Source of the DNA: Nakamurella alba
Lineage (GTDB): Bacteria > Actinomycetota > Actinomycetes > Mycobacteriales > Nakamurellaceae
Direction of reading: 5' to 3'
Length of the DNA stretch: 64,000 bases
Assembly: GCF_009707545.1 (NCBI RefSeq)
Contig: NZ_WLYK01000009.1
Location: forward strand, 310,001 to 374,000
Shown: piece after piece, positions 26,350 to 36,575 of the stretch
Layout of the letters: every line of letters starts with the position of its first letter
Position numbering within the stretch: the stretch's first letter is position 1
Notes under the pieces: generated by a model
Databases searched by the model: none
Seen by the model: the letters and a program-made list of their open reading frames with translations, nothing else
What the model was told of the DNA's origin: nothing
Made by a program: the position numbers and the translations under genes

Positions 26350-26787
26350 TTGCGGCTGGTGGTCGAGGCCGAGGACTACGAGCAGGCCGTGCACTTCTTC
26401 CGGGACGTGCTCGGCCTGCCGGAGTCGATGGCGTTCGAAGGTGACGGTGACGCCCGGGTGGCGATCCTCGACGCCGGCCGCGCGACCCTGGAGATCGCGA
26501 ACCCGGCACAGAAGCAGATGATCGACCGGGTCGAGGCGGGCGGGACGCCGAGCCCGCGGATCCGGGTCGCCTTCGAGGTGGACGACGCGGCGGCGGTCAC
26601 CGACGACCTGGTCGGGGCCGGCGCGACGCTGATCGCATCACCCACCCGCACCCCGTGGCAGTCGCTGAACTCGCGGCTGGACGCGCCCGCCGGCCTGCAG
26701 CTGACCCTGTTCCAGGAGTTGCAGTCCGCCGACGAGCGCTCCGGCCAGGACGGTTTCGGCACGGCTGCGGATCGCGCCGACGGCTGA
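26350..26787 (+). CDS. VOC (glyoxalase/bleomycin-resistance) family protein
   Basis: 145 residues with the paired beta-alpha-beta-beta-beta units of the vicinal oxygen chelate fold: RLVVEAEDYEQAVHFFRDVL, then VAFEVDDAAAVTDDLVGAGA, and LDAPAGLQLTLFQEL. Substrate unknown. The TTG at 26350 is the first accepted start codon. However, a CTG at 26323, five bases after a gagga site, would add nine family-like residues (THQGRVHQL), so the true start may be CTG. It lies about 35 bases behind the DUF349 gene and is probably cotranscribed. Confidence 0.82.
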   Translation: MRLVVEAEDYEQAVHFFRDVLGLPESMAFEGDGDARVAILDAGRATLEIANPAQKQMIDRVEAGGTPSPRIRVAFEVDDAAAVTDDLVGAGATLIASPTRTPWQSLNSRLDAPAGLQLTLFQELQSADERSGQDGFGTAADRADG

Positions 26788-26838
26788 CCGGGCACCCCGC
26801 GACCGAGCAGGCGGTCGCGGAACGCGACGGATCCGGGT

Positions 26839-28362
26839 TCAGCCGGCCGAGCAGCCCCCGGTCGTCGCCATCGGCTGCACCGCCGGCCGACCGATGCGCG
26901 GCATGCCCAGCCCCACCCCCGGGGTGGCCGGGGTGATGCCCTGCGCCCAGCGGTCGCCGGCGCGGGTGGTGCGGTGCGAGAGGACCGGACCGTCCGCGAT
27001 CAGGTGGTGCGGAGCGGCAGCGGTGATCGTCGTGGTCACCACGTCGCCGGGCCGGATCGCACCCTCGGCAACACCCTCCGGGGCGAAGTGCACCAGCCGG
27101 CCGTCCCTGGCCCGCCCGCTCATCCGGCGGGTCGCGGTGTCCTTGCGACCCTCCCCGGCCGCCACCAGCAGTTCCACCGTGCGGCCGATCTGCGCGCCGT
27201 TGCCGGCCAGCGCGGACTCCTCGACCACCGCCACCAGCCGGCGGTACCGGTCGGCAACCACCGCCGGCGGCACCTGGTCCGGCATCGTCGCGGCCGGGGT
27301 ACCCGGCCGGGGCGAGTACTGGAAGGTGAAGGCCGCCGAGAACCGGGACCGCCGGACGACGTCGAGGGTCTGCTCGAAGTCGTCCTCGGTCTCGCCCGGG
27401 AAGCCGACGATGATGTCCGTGGTGATGGCCGCGTCCGGGATCGACGCCCGGACCTCGTCCAGGATCGCCAGGTAGCGGGCGCTGCGGTAGGAGCGCCGCA
27501 TGGCCTTGAGCACCTTGTCCGAGCCGGACTGCAGCGGCATGTGCAGCTGCGGGCACACCTGCGGCGTCTCCGCCATCGCGGCGATGACGTCGGTGGTGAA
27601 GTCCCGCGGGTGCGGCGAGGTGAAGCGGATCCGCTCGATGCCGTCCACCCGCCCGCAGGCGCGCAGCAGGTCGGCGAAGGCGCCACGGTCGCCGAACTCG
27701 ACACCGTAGGAGTTGACGTTCTGGCCGAGCAGCGTCACCTCCAGCACGCCCTCCGCGGCGAGCATGCCCACCTCGGCCAGGATGTCGCCGGGGCGCCGGT
27801 CGTTCTCCTTGCCGCGCAACGAAGGCACGATGCAGAAGGTGCAAGTGTTGTTGCAGCCGACCGAGATCGACACCCAGGCGGACGACGCCGAGTCGCGCTT
27901 CGCGGGCAGCGAGGACGGGAAGACCTCCAGGGCGTCCAGGATCTCCACCTGGGCCTCGTCGTTGTGCCGCGCGCGCTCCAGCAGCACCGGCAGGCTGCCG
28001 ACGTTGTGCGTGCCGAAGACGACGTCGACGTACGGTGCCCGGCGCAGGATCTCGCCGCGGTCCTTCTGCGCCAGGCAACCGCCGACGGCGATCTGCATGC
28101 CCGGCCGGCGCGCCTTGACCGGCGCCAGGTGGGACAGGTTGCCGTAGAGCTTGTTGTCCGCGTTCTCCCGGACCGCGCAGGTGTTCAGCACGACCAGATC
28201 GGGCTCGGCGTCCTCGGCCGCGGCGGTGTAGCCCGCCTGTTCCAGCAACCCGGACAGCCGCTCGGAGTCGTGGACGTTCATCTGGCACCCGTAGGTGCGG
28301 ACGCGGTACGTCGGGGCGAGCCCGTCGCGGCCGGTCGGGGCGGTGGGGAGCACTGCGGTCAC
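26839..28362 (-). CDS. miaB: tRNA-2-methylthio-N6-dimethylallyladenosine synthase
   Basis: A radical-SAM methylthiotransferase that acts on i6A37 in tRNA, after MiaA. 507 residues. The N-terminal UPF0004 domain binds the second iron-sulfur cluster ([30 protein letters not shown] cysteines). The radical-SAM site is [25 protein letters not shown] domain follows ([15 protein letters not shown] to GDVVTTTI). About 70 extra C-terminal residues are lineage-specific. Start GTG at 28362. Confidence 0.97.
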   Translation of the reverse strand: MTAVLPTAPTGRDGLAPTYRVRTYGCQMNVHDSERLSGLLEQAGYTAAAEDAEPDLVVLNTCAVRENADNKLYGNLSHLAPVKARRPGMQIAVGGCLAQKDRGEILRRAPYVDVVFGTHNVGSLPVLLERARHNDEAQVEILDALEVFPSSLPAKRDSASSAWVSISVGCNNTCTFCIVPSLRGKENDRRPGDILAEVGMLAAEGVLEVTLLGQNVNSYGVEFGDRGAFADLLRACGRVDGIERIRFTSPHPRDFTTDVIAAMAETPQVCPQLHMPLQSGSDKVLKAMRRSYRSARYLAILDEVRASIPDAAITTDIIVGFPGETEDDFEQTLDVVRRSRFSAAFTFQYSPRPGTPAATMPDQVPPAVVADRYRRLVAVVEESALAGNGAQIGRTVELLVAAGEGRKDTATRRMSGRARDGRLVHFAPEGVAEGAIRPGDVVTTTITAAAPHHLIADGPVLSHRTTRAGDRWAQGITPATPGVGLGMPRIGRPAVQPMATTGGCSAG

Positions 28363-28522
28363 GGTCTGCAGGATACGTCCGGCCGGGGACTCCCCCGAAC
28401 TCCCGACCGCGGCCGGCGCGCGTACGCCCGGATGCGTGGCACGTCCTCACGGCATCACCCGGCCGGCGGAGGATCGTTCGTACACCGTCGTAACAAAGGA
28501 CCGTTTCGTCTGGTTCAGGTCG

Positions 28523-28536
28523 CCTTTACGTAAAGG
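28523..28536. promoter_or_regulatory. 14-bp perfect palindrome upstream of gluA
   Basis: CCTTTACGTAAAGG is a perfect palindrome in an unusually AT-rich patch of the miaB-gluA divergent gap, 107 bases before the gluA start. It looks like a dimeric regulator site controlling the glutamate importer. The regulator is unknown. Confidence 0.5.
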
Positions 28537-28642
28537 TTTGATGACCGAGGGTTCGAGGATTGGTGCGCCGGGGACCACTGTGCCAGGGTCAGCGGACGGC
28601 AGGCGGCCGCCTGCGCGGGCAACGCACGGACATGGAGGACGA

Positions 28643-29437
28643 GTGGACGGGACTCCGACGGCGTCACCGGCAGCCGGCGCCGCAGCGGGCAGCGGGTCCG
28701 GGCTGAGCATGGTCTCGATGGTCGACGTGCAGAAGCACTTCGGCGATCTGCACGTGCTCAAGGACATCAACCTGGAGGTCCCGGCCGGCCAGGTCGTGGT
28801 GGTGCTGGGCCCGTCCGGTTCCGGCAAGTCCACCCTCTGCCGGTCCATCAACCGGCTGGAACCGATCGATTCGGGCCGCATCTCCATCGACGGCGTGCCG
28901 CTGCCGTCGGAGGGCAAGGCCCTGGCCCAGCTGCGCGCCGACGTCGGCATGGTCTTCCAGTCGTTCAACCTGTTCGCGCACAAGACGATCCTGCAGAACG
29001 TCATGCTGGGGCCGGTGAAGGTCCGCGGCATGCCGGCGAAAAAGGCCGAGGAGCTTGCACTCTCGCTGCTCGAGCGGGTCGGCATCGCCTCGCAGAAGGA
29101 CAAGCTGCCGGCCCAGCTCTCCGGCGGTCAGCAGCAGCGGGTGGCCATCGCCCGGGCCCTGGCCATGCGGCCCAAGGTGATGCTCTTCGACGAGCCCACC
29201 TCGGCACTGGACCCGGAGATGGTGAACGAGGTGCTCGACGTGATGACCTCGCTGGCCAAGGAGGGCATGACCATGCTGGTCGTCACCCACGAGATGGGCT
29301 TCGCCCGGCGCGCCGCCGATCGGGTCATCTTCATGGCCGACGGGGAGATCGTGGAGGACGAGGTCCCCGACACCTTCTTCACCACGCCGTCCTCGGCCCG
29401 CGCCAAGGACTTCCTCTCCAAGATCCTCACCCACTGA
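28643..29437 (+). CDS. gluA: Glutamate/amino-acid ABC transporter, ATP-binding protein
   Basis: Powers import of glutamate or a related polar amino acid. 264 residues from a GTG at 28643 (ggaggac ribosome site). An ATG at 28709 would give the usual 243. Walker A is GPSGSGKST, followed by the Q-loop MVFQSFNLF, signature LSGGQQQR, Walker [15 protein letters not shown] and the H-loop [12 protein letters not shown]. The sequence [18 protein letters not shown] is typical of the GluA/GlnQ subgroup. First gene of gluABCD. Confidence 0.95.
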   Translation: MDGTPTASPAAGAAAGSGSGLSMVSMVDVQKHFGDLHVLKDINLEVPAGQVVVVLGPSGSGKSTLCRSINRLEPIDSGRISIDGVPLPSEGKALAQLRADVGMVFQSFNLFAHKTILQNVMLGPVKVRGMPAKKAEELALSLLERVGIASQKDKLPAQLSGGQQQRVAIARALAMRPKVMLFDEPTSALDPEMVNEVLDVMTSLAKEGMTMLVVTHEMGFARRAADRVIFMADGEIVEDEVPDTFFTTPSSARAKDFLSKILTH

Positions 29438-29630
29438 ACCCGGCCGACACCCGTGCCGGAACGCGCCGAACCGGGTCCCACCTGGCGATTCCTGCAGTGC
29501 AGCAGAACATTTTCCCGCCTTTACCCCACGGTTCCAGCAGTACCGCAGCACCACGAGAAGATCACCGACCACCCATCACCAACCGGATCGGCCCACCTCC
29601 GCGGGCCGGAAAGATCGAAGGGACAGCAGA

Positions 29631-30605
29631 ATGAGATTGCGCCGCATGGCGACCACCCTGGCCGCCGGAGTGGCTGCCGCACTCGCGCTCAGCGCGTGCG
29701 GATCCGACTCGACGCCGGCAGCGACCACCACCGCGCCGGCCACCACCGCGCCCGCCTCCAGCTCCGCCGCGGCATCCAGCGAGGCACCGACCTCGGCCGG
29801 TTCGGAGACCTCGTCCGGCGGTTCGGAGACCGGCTCGGCCACCGGTTCCGCATCGGCCGGTGACTCCAAGGTGCTCACCGACGCCGCCGCCGGAACCCTG
29901 ACCATCGGCATCAAGTTCGACCAGCCGGGCCTGGGCCTGCTGCAGCCGGACGGCAGCTACGCCGGCTTCGACGTCGAGGTCGCCAAGGGTGTCGCCAAGG
30001 AGCTCGGCGTCGAGGAGTCGGGCATCACCTTCGTCGAGGCCAAGTCGGCCGAGCGCGAGGGCCTGATCGAGCGCGGCGAGGTCGACTTCATCGTCGCCAC
30101 GTACTCGATCACCGACACCCGCAAGGAGAAGGTCAACTTCGCCGGGCCGTACTTCATCGCCCACCAGGACCTGCTGGTCAAGGCCGACAACACCGACATC
30201 ACCGGGCCGGAGGCGATGGGCGGCAAGATCCTCTGCTCGGTCACCGGTTCCACCTCGGCCCAGAAGGTCAAGGACACCTACGCCGCGGACGTGGCGCTGC
30301 AGGAGTTCGGCACCTACTCCGAGTGCGTGGAGAACCTGCGCACCGGTGTGGTCGAGGCCGTGACCACCGACGACGTCATCCTCGCGGGCTTTGCCGCCCA
30401 GTCGCCGGGTGAGTTCAAGGTCGTCGGCAACGGCTTCTCGGACGAGAACTACGGCATCGGCCTGGCCAAGGGCGACACCGCCGGCACCGAGGCGATCAAC
30501 GCCGCCATCGAGGCCATGATCGCCGACGGCTCGTGGGCCAAGGCACTCGAGGACACCGTCGGCCCGTCCGGCTACACCATCCCGGAGCCGCCGACCGTCG
30601 GCTGA
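29631..30605 (+). CDS. gluB: Glutamate-binding lipoprotein of the ABC importer
   Basis: Captures the substrate outside the membrane. 324 residues. A lipoprotein signal (MRLRRMATTLAAGVAAALAL) ends in the lipobox LSAC, so Cys23 or so is acylated. A Ser/Thr/Ala-rich linker of about 55 residues follows. The family 3 binding domain has GIKFDQPGLGLLQPDGSYAG, GFDVEVAKGVAKELG and the ATYSITDTRKEKVNFAGPYF signature. Located between gluA and gluC, with a strong hairpin behind it. Confidence 0.95.
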   Translation: MRLRRMATTLAAGVAAALALSACGSDSTPAATTTAPATTAPASSSAAASSEAPTSAGSETSSGGSETGSATGSASAGDSKVLTDAAAGTLTIGIKFDQPGLGLLQPDGSYAGFDVEVAKGVAKELGVEESGITFVEAKSAEREGLIERGEVDFIVATYSITDTRKEKVNFAGPYFIAHQDLLVKADNTDITGPEAMGGKILCSVTGSTSAQKVKDTYAADVALQEFGTYSECVENLRTGVVEAVTTDDVILAGFAAQSPGEFKVVGNGFSDENYGIGLAKGDTAGTEAINAAIEAMIADGSWAKALEDTVGPSGYTIPEPPTVG

Positions 30606-30636
30606 TCCGACCGGCCCGACCGCGGCACCGCGCACG

Positions 30637-30672
30637 TCCGGCCGGGGACCCCGAGGGGTGTCCCCGGCCGGA
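30637..30672 (+). terminator. Hairpin between gluB and gluC (likely attenuator)
   Basis: A perfect 13-bp stem (tccggccggggac / gtccccggccgga) with a 10-base loop starts 32 bases after the gluB stop. It could terminate part of the transcripts or protect the gluB 3' end, giving more binding protein than permease. Confidence 0.6.
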
Positions 30673-30767
30673 CGGTCGCCACCGGTCCGCGGGTCCGGCG
30701 AGCAGCACCCGAGAGCAGACATCCGACGGCCCCGTGACGCGGGACCCGTGAGCCGCAGGAAGGGCCG

Positions 30768-31469
30768 ATGGACTTCAGTTTCCTGTCCGACCCCCGGTAC
30801 GACGTGCTGGGCGCCTTCTGGATGACCATCCAGCTGACCTTCTGGTCGGCGATCGGCTCGTTCGTGCTCGGCGTCCTGCTCGCCGGGATGCGGGTCTGTC
30901 CGGTCCCCATCATGCGCGGGTTCGCGACGGCCTACGTCAACATCGTCCGGAACATCCCGCTGACGGTCATCATCATCATGATGTCGCAGGTGCTGTACTC
31001 GCAGCTCGGCCTGATGCTCGCGGTCCGGGAGCCCGGAGTGAACCCGCAGGGCTTCCTGAACAGCCAGAACTTCCGGCTCGCGGTGCTCGGCTTCATCCTC
31101 TACACCTCGACCTTCGTCTGCGAGGCGGTCCGGTCGGGCATCAACACCGTGCCGCCGGGCCAGGCCGAGGCCGCCCGCGCCATCGGACTGAAGTTCACCC
31201 AGGTCCTGCGGATCATCGTGCTGCCGCAGGCCGTCCGGGCGGTGATCGCACCGCTGGCCAGCGTGCTGATCGCGCTCACCAAGAACACCACCGTGGCCTC
31301 CGCCATCGGCGTCGCCGAGGCCTCGCTGCTGATGAACACCCTGTTCGAGAACGAGGCCGACAAGTTCCTGGCGATCTTCATCGTGTTCGCCCTCGGTTTC
31401 GTGATCCTCACCCTCCCGGTCGGCCTGATCCTGGGCTGGGTGGCCAAGAAGGCGGCGGTGCGGCGATGA
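30768..31469 (+). CDS. gluC: Amino-acid ABC transporter permease
   Basis: 233 residues, HisM/GlnP-type permease with about five membrane helices. The conserved EAA loop (ATPase contact) is visible as GQAEAARAIGLKFTQVLRII. The start MDFSFLSDPRYDVLGAFWMT matches GluC-type proteins. Its TGA overlaps the ATG of gluD (ATGA), so the two permeases are translationally coupled. Confidence 0.94.
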   Translation: MDFSFLSDPRYDVLGAFWMTIQLTFWSAIGSFVLGVLLAGMRVCPVPIMRGFATAYVNIVRNIPLTVIIIMMSQVLYSQLGLMLAVREPGVNPQGFLNSQNFRLAVLGFILYTSTFVCEAVRSGINTVPPGQAEAARAIGLKFTQVLRIIVLPQAVRAVIAPLASVLIALTKNTTVASAIGVAEASLLMNTLFENEADKFLAIFIVFALGFVILTLPVGLILGWVAKKAAVRR

Positions 31470-32350
31470 GCGACAAGGCGACGGTCCTCTACGACCACCC
31501 CGGCCCCAGGGCGAAGCGGCTGAACCTGGTCATCTCGGTGATCTTCGCGGCCGTCCTGATCGCCGGGATCTGGTGGGTCATCGACATCCTCGCGGGCAAG
31601 GGGCAGCTGACCGCCGCGAAGTGGAGCCCGTTCCTCGAGGGCCAGAACTGGACCACCTACCTGCTGCCCGGCCTGCTGAACACGCTGAAGGCGGCCGCCA
31701 TCTCGGTGGTGATCGCGCTGCCCATCGGCGCGCTGCTCGGCATCGCCCGGCTCTCCGACCACGCCTGGATCCGGGTGCCGGCCGGGATCGTCGTGGAGTT
31801 CTTCCGGGCCATCCCGGTGCTGATCCTGATGAGCTTCTCGTTCCTGCTGTGGTTCGAGGTGTTCGGTTTCTCCTCACCGCTGGCCGGTGTGGTCATCGGC
31901 CTGGTCCTCTACAACGGGTCGGTGCTCGCCGAGATCTTCCGGGCCGGGATCCTCTCACTGCCCCGCGGCCAGACCGAGGCATCCCTGGCGATCGGCCTGG
32001 GCAAGACGCAGATGATGACCAACGTGCTGCTGCCGCAGGCGCTCACCGCTATGCTGCCGGCGGTGGTCAGCCAGCTGGTGGTCGTCGTCAAGGACACCGC
32101 GCTCGGCGGCATCCTCGTCGGCTACGTCGAGCTCCGCCGGATGGCCGGTACCTCGGCCAGCAACTACCAGAACCTGCTGCCCACGTACGTCGTCATCGCC
32201 GTCATCTACATCCTGCTCAACCTAGCCCTCGGCTTCCTCGCGAGCTACCTGGAGAAGAGGCTGCGCACCCGGCGCGGCGGCGGACGCCGCGGCGGCGCCG
32301 CCGAACCGATGGCCGTCACCACCGCGAAGCTCAACACCGGCGGCGTCTGA
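31466..32350 (+). CDS. gluD: Amino-acid ABC transporter permease
   Basis: 294 residues, partner permease to GluC, with about five membrane helices. The EAA loop is RGQTEASLAIGLGKTQMMTN. A basic C-terminal extension (EKRLRTRRGGGRRGGAAEP) is cytoplasmic. Last gene of gluABCD, followed by a 54-base gap to the converging LysR gene. Confidence 0.94.
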   Translation: MSDKATVLYDHPGPRAKRLNLVISVIFAAVLIAGIWWVIDILAGKGQLTAAKWSPFLEGQNWTTYLLPGLLNTLKAAAISVVIALPIGALLGIARLSDHAWIRVPAGIVVEFFRAIPVLILMSFSFLLWFEVFGFSSPLAGVVIGLVLYNGSVLAEIFRAGILSLPRGQTEASLAIGLGKTQMMTNVLLPQALTAMLPAVVSQLVVVVKDTALGGILVGYVELRRMAGTSASNYQNLLPTYVVIAVIYILLNLALGFLASYLEKRLRTRRGGGRRGGAAEPMAVTTAKLNTGGV

Positions 32351-32404
32351 GCCGGGCGGGCCGGCCGGGGCGGCCATGGATCGCTGCGCCGGCATCCCGC
32401 CGGA

Positions 32405-33328
32405 TCAGCCCTGCAGCCAGGGATCGCTGCGCCGGGCGGCCCCGGCCACCAGCCGGTCCAGCACCAGGGCCAGCGGCGCCCAGCCCTCGCTCCCCCGCCG
32501 GGTGACCGCCCGGGCCCGCAGCCGGACGTCGGGCCGGCGCAGCGGCAGCACTGCGACGCCGGGCACCGTCGGCGCTGACTGCGGCAGCAGTCCCACCCCG
32601 AGGCCGGCGACGATCATCTCCTGGACCAGCTCGAGACTGTCCACCTGGTGGGTGATCCGCGGGACGAAACCTGCCTGTGCGCCGAGGATCCGGAGCACCA
32701 CTTCGTCCGCGGTGTTGCGGGAGTTCACGATCCAGTCCAGGTTCCGGTACACCGCACAGACGGCGGCGGCGTCCCGGTCCGCGGGGAGCAGCTGCTCACC
32801 CTCTCCCGGCGCACCGAGACCCCAACGGCTGGACCACAACTCGACGGCCGAGCGACCGGCATCGGTGGCGACCGGGGCGAGCGCGTAGTCGTAGACCAGC
32901 GCTAGGTCGACCTCGTCGGCCGCCAGCCGGGCCAGCGCCTCGGGCGGTTCGAACTCGTGCAGCTGCAGTTGCACCCCGGGATGCGTCGCCGCCAGGTCCC
33001 GGACCACCGGCATCAGGTCCCGCCGCACCGCCGTGGCGAAACCGGCGACCCGGACCACGCCGGCCGGGACCGCGTCCGGATCCAGGTCGAGCCGGGCCGC
33101 CTCGACCGCTGCCAACACCCCGACCGCATGGTCGGCCAACCGCCGCCCGGCCGGGGTGAGCCGGACCCGCCGACCGTCCGGCTCCAGCAGCGGGGTACCC
33201 ACCTCCCTGGCGAGCGCGGCGAGCTGCTGCGAGACCGTGGACGTCGTCATCCCGCCGGCATCCGCGACCTCGCGCATCGAGCCCAGTCGGGACAACGCCA
33301 GCAACAGCTCCAGCCGCCTGGTCTCCAT
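32405..33328 (-). CDS. LysR-family transcriptional regulator
   Basis: 307 residues from the ATG at 33328 (gggggaacg ribosome site). An in-frame ATG at 33391 is less likely. The helix-turn-helix lies at residues 4-50 (LELLLALSRLGSMREVADAG, GMTTSTVSQQLAALAREVGT). The effector domain begins near residue 88 (VVRVAGFATAVRRDLMPVVR) and shows the PBP fold. Divergent from an EamA transporter, 100 bases apart, which it probably regulates together with itself. Confidence 0.92.
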   Translation of the reverse strand: METRRLELLLALSRLGSMREVADAGGMTTSTVSQQLAALAREVGTPLLEPDGRRVRLTPAGRRLADHAVGVLAAVEAARLDLDPDAVPAGVVRVAGFATAVRRDLMPVVRDLAATHPGVQLQLHEFEPPEALARLAADEVDLALVYDYALAPVATDAGRSAVELWSSRWGLGAPGEGEQLLPADRDAAAVCAVYRNLDWIVNSRNTADEVVLRILGAQAGFVPRITHQVDSLELVQEMIVAGLGVGLLPQSAPTVPGVAVLPLRRPDVRLRARAVTRRGSEGWAPLALVLDRLVAGAARRSDPWLQG

Positions 33329-33354
33329 GGTGCGTTCCCCCGCTTCCTCGATTC

Positions 33355-33371
33355 GTTCAGATATCGCGAAC
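33355..33371. promoter_or_regulatory. Candidate LysR operator
   Basis: GTTCAGATATCGCGAAC, an inverted repeat with GTTC/GAAC arms in the AT-richest part of the LysR-EamA divergent gap. The position fits a LysR autoregulatory site. Confidence 0.35.
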
Positions 33372-33428
33372 ATTCTGTCAGGGATCGCCACGTGGACATG
33401 AACGGTGTCGGCGCGGTTCCATCACTGC

Positions 33429-34352
33429 ATGGCCGTCCCGTCGCTGCTGTCCCCGTCCCGGGTGGGCGTCTCGTTCGCCGTCGTCTCGATGTGCTGCGTG
33501 CAGCTCGGTCTCGCCGTGTCGGTGGGTCTGCTGGACCGGCTCGGCCCGGACGGCACCGCCTGGCTCCGGCTCGCCTGGGCGGCCGTGCTGCTGGTGCTGC
33601 TCGCCCGGCCACGGCGCCGCGACTTCACCCGTCGGGGCCTGGTCACCTGCGTGCTGCTCGGCGTCGCCACCGGCGGGGTGACCCTCTGCTTCATGGCGGC
33701 GGTGCAGCGGCTGCCGCTCGGCACTGCCAGCGCCCTTGAGTTCCTCGGACCGCTGTCGGTCGCGGTGGTGCAGGGCCGGGGCCGGGCGCGGTGGTGGGCG
33801 CTGCCGGCGGCGGCCGGGATCCTGCTGCTCACCGAGCCCTGGCACAGCGGATCCGGATCGGCCACCGATCTGGCCGGCGTGGCCTTCGCCCTGGGGGCGG
33901 CGGTGTGCTGGGCGGCCTACATCCTGCTGACCCAGCGCGCCGGCGACGAGGTGGAGGGGCTCAAGGGGCTGTCGGTCTCGATGCCGGTGGCCGCACTGGT
34001 GGCCACCGCGACCGTCGGGCTCACCGGGTCGGCGCCGGCGGTGCTGGACACCCTGGACCTGCCGCTGCTGCTCGCCGGCCTGGGTCTGGCGGTGCTGCTG
34101 CCGGTGATCCCGTTCAGCCTGGAGCTGCTCGCACTGCGCCGGCTCACCACTGCCGCCTTCGGTGTGCTGATGAGCCTGGAACCGGCGATCGCACTGGTCA
34201 TCGGCGCGGTGGCGCTGCACCAGATCCCGCGGCTCGCCCCGCTGGTCGGCCTGTGCCTCGTGGTGATGGCCGGCATCGGCGCGGCCCGGGCCGGTGCCCG
34301 GCCGGGTCCGGAGCTCAGCGAGCGATCTCTGTCGCCCGCGACTCCCGGATGA
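33429..34352 (+). CDS. EamA/RhtA-family drug or metabolite exporter
   Basis: 307 residues from the ATG at 33429; the frame opens at a GTG at 33405. About ten membrane helices in two EamA repeats. Conserved pieces are [36 protein letters not shown] in repeat one and [20 protein letters not shown] in repeat two, typical of RhtA-like amino acid exporters. The substrate is unknown. Divergent from the LysR gene. Its last 38 bases overlap the 3' end of rny on the other strand. Confidence 0.92.
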   Translation: MAVPSLLSPSRVGVSFAVVSMCCVQLGLAVSVGLLDRLGPDGTAWLRLAWAAVLLVLLARPRRRDFTRRGLVTCVLLGVATGGVTLCFMAAVQRLPLGTASALEFLGPLSVAVVQGRGRARWWALPAAAGILLLTEPWHSGSGSATDLAGVAFALGAAVCWAAYILLTQRAGDEVEGLKGLSVSMPVAALVATATVGLTGSAPAVLDTLDLPLLLAGLGLAVLLPVIPFSLELLALRRLTTAAFGVLMSLEPAIALVIGAVALHQIPRLAPLVGLCLVVMAGIGAARAGARPGPELSERSLSPATPG

Positions 34353-36252
34353 CGGTGACCCGGACCTGACCCGGGTAGGTCAGTTCCTCCTCGATCTGCT
34401 TGGCGACCTCGCGGGCCAGCACGTGCGCCTCCAGGTCGTCGACCGTCTCCGGCTTGACCATCACCCGGAGCTCGCGACCGGCCTGCATGGCGAAGACCTT
34501 CTCCACGCCCTTCTTCGCCGACGCGATCGCCTCGATCCGCTCCAGCCGCTGTACGTAGGACTCGAGCGACTCGCGGCGTGCCCCCGGCCGGCCGCCGGAG
34601 CAGCTGTCGGCGGCCTGGGTGAGCACGGCCTCGACGGTGCTCGGCGCGACCTCGTCGTGGTGCGCCTCGATGCAGTGCGCGACCTCCTCGCTCTCGCCGA
34701 AGCGCCGGGCGAGGTCGGCCCCGACCATGGCGTGCGAACCCTGTGCCTCGTGGGTGAGCGCCTTGCCGATGTCGTGCAGGAAGGCGCCGCGGGCGACGAC
34801 CTTCGGGTCCATGCCGAGCTCGGCGGCCATCACCCGGGCGATGTGCGAGGTCTCGACGAGGTGGCCGAGCACGTTCTGGCCGTAGGAGGTGCGGTACTTG
34901 AGCCGGCCGACCAGCTTGACCAGCTCCGGGTGCAGGTCGGTGATGCCGACGTCGATGAGCGCGTCCTCGGCGGCCCGCCGGCACAGCGCGTCCACCTCGT
35001 CGCCGGCCCGCTCGAACGCCTCCTCGATGCGGTGCGGGTGGATCCGCCCGTCGTCGATGAGCATCTGCAGGGTGACCCGGCCGATCTCCCGGCGCACCGG
35101 GTCGAAGCAGGACAGCAATACGGCCTCGGGGGTGTCATCGATGATGACGTTGACGCCGGTGACCGTCTCGAAGGCGCGGATGTTCCGCCCCTCCCGGCCG
35201 ATGATCCGGCCCTTGACCTCGTCGGCCGGGAGGTGCACGACGGAGACGACGGTCTGCGAGGTCTGGTCGGAGGCGACCCGCTGGATCGCCTCGGTCACGA
35301 TCGCCCGGGCCCGCGACTTCGCGGTCGACTCGGCCTCGGACTCGATGCGCCGGATCATCACCGCGGCGTCGTGCCGGACCTTCTCCTCCTGTGCGGCGAG
35401 CAGCTCGGTACGGGCCGACTCGACGGTGAGGCCGGAGACCCGGACCAGCTCCTGCTCCTGGCGCCGGACGTCGGCGTCCAGAGCGGTCCGCTCGCCGGCC
35501 AGGGTGTCGCGTTGTTCCTGCAGCTCCGTCCGGCGCTGCTCGAGCTCGGTACGGCCGGCCCGGATCTCCTCCTCGCGGGCAGCGAGAGCGGCGCGCAGGC
35601 GGTCGAGCTCGTCGCGTTCCTGGCCGTGCCGCCGGCGTTCCGCGGCGAGGGCCTCCTGGTCGGTGTGCAGCGCCTCGACCGCGTCGCGCATCCGGCGCTG
35701 CCCGCGGGCGAGTTCGTCGCGTTCGCCGCTCAGCGCGTCGGCGGCCTCCTTGGCCATCCGCTCGCGTTCGGCGTGCACATGGGTGCGGAGTTCGGTGGCC
35801 TCGGCGCGGGCGGCGCCGAGGATCCGGTCGGCGTCTGCCCGCGCATCGGTGCGCTGCCGATCGGCGTCGGCCCTGGCCCGCTCCCGCAGCTCCGCCGCCG
35901 CGTCGGCCGCGGCCTTCCTGATCTCGGCGGCGGCCTCGGTCGCCTGTGCGCGGAGTTCGGCCGTTGCGTGGTCCGACCCCGGTGCGGTGGTGCCGACCGC
36001 GCTCTCCGCAGGGCCGGTGCCGGCAGGCGTGTCGTCGACCGCGTGCCGGGCGTGCTGCCCGGCCCGGTCGGTGCCGGCCGTCGTGCTCCCGCCGGAAGCG
36101 GTGGCGCCCTGCGAGACCGTCTCGGCCAACAGCCGGCGCAGCACGGACTCGTCGATCGGGGTGGCGGAGGGCTTGCGGCGGACCAGGAACAGCACGGCGA
36201 CCAGCAGGGCGAGGACGACGACGACCAGCACGACGACCACTGCGGTGGGCAT
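34315..36252 (-). CDS. rny: Ribonuclease Y
   Basis: A membrane-anchored endoribonuclease that starts mRNA decay. 645 residues from the ATG at 36252 (gggaggt ribosome site). The N-terminal membrane helix is [21 protein letters not shown] Ser/Thr/Ala linker is followed by a coiled coil of about 240 residues. The KH domain is [20 protein letters not shown]. The HD domain carries [20 protein letters not shown]. The linker before the coiled coil is longer than in Bacillus RNase Y (about 520 residues). The 3' end overlaps the EamA gene by 38 bases. Confidence 0.96.
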   Translation of the reverse strand: MPTAVVVVLVVVVLALLVAVLFLVRRKPSATPIDESVLRRLLAETVSQGATASGGSTTAGTDRAGQHARHAVDDTPAGTGPAESAVGTTAPGSDHATAELRAQATEAAAEIRKAAADAAAELRERARADADRQRTDARADADRILGAARAEATELRTHVHAERERMAKEAADALSGERDELARGQRRMRDAVEALHTDQEALAAERRRHGQERDELDRLRAALAAREEEIRAGRTELEQRRTELQEQRDTLAGERTALDADVRRQEQELVRVSGLTVESARTELLAAQEEKVRHDAAVMIRRIESEAESTAKSRARAIVTEAIQRVASDQTSQTVVSVVHLPADEVKGRIIGREGRNIRAFETVTGVNVIIDDTPEAVLLSCFDPVRREIGRVTLQMLIDDGRIHPHRIEEAFERAGDEVDALCRRAAEDALIDVGITDLHPELVKLVGRLKYRTSYGQNVLGHLVETSHIARVMAAELGMDPKVVARGAFLHDIGKALTHEAQGSHAMVGADLARRFGESEEVAHCIEAHHDEVAPSTVEAVLTQAADSCSGGRPGARRESLESYVQRLERIEAIASAKKGVEKVFAMQAGRELRVMVKPETVDDLEAHVLAREVAKQIEEELTYPGQVRVTVIRESRATEIAR

Positions 36253-36575
36253 GTGACACCTCCCGATTCCGGCGCCGTCGCGCTGACGTTGCGGCACCGT
36301 CGCACAGACGGAGGGAGGATCACCGCGGACCGCCACCCGTGCGGACGGGTGACGTCGTACAGGCGATCGACCTGGGGTCGTCGCCTTGAAGATGCCCTGA
36401 GGGACCGGGCAGGTTCGATGCAGCTGTTCTATATGCGAGGCGTAACGGTGAAACGGTTCCGCGTCGTGATTCTCCTGTGACCTCCACGTTAAGGTCGCGT
36501 CCACCGGCGGTCAAGGCGAGCGCCGCCCGGGCGCGTCGCGCCGCAGCGGCCGGCGGGGTCGGCCGGGTGAGCGGG
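36253..36575 (-). other. Intergenic between recX and rny
   Basis: 323 bases. The middle (about 36405-36500) is AT-richer than its surroundings and likely holds the rny promoter, for example gcatatagaa on the minus strand. No gene or strong terminator is seen. Confidence 0.45.

Noticed and set aside
28480..28510. GlnR site upstream of gluA (gtaac ... gtttc)
   Set aside because: The half-sites are eight bases apart and the second is inverted relative to the consensus.
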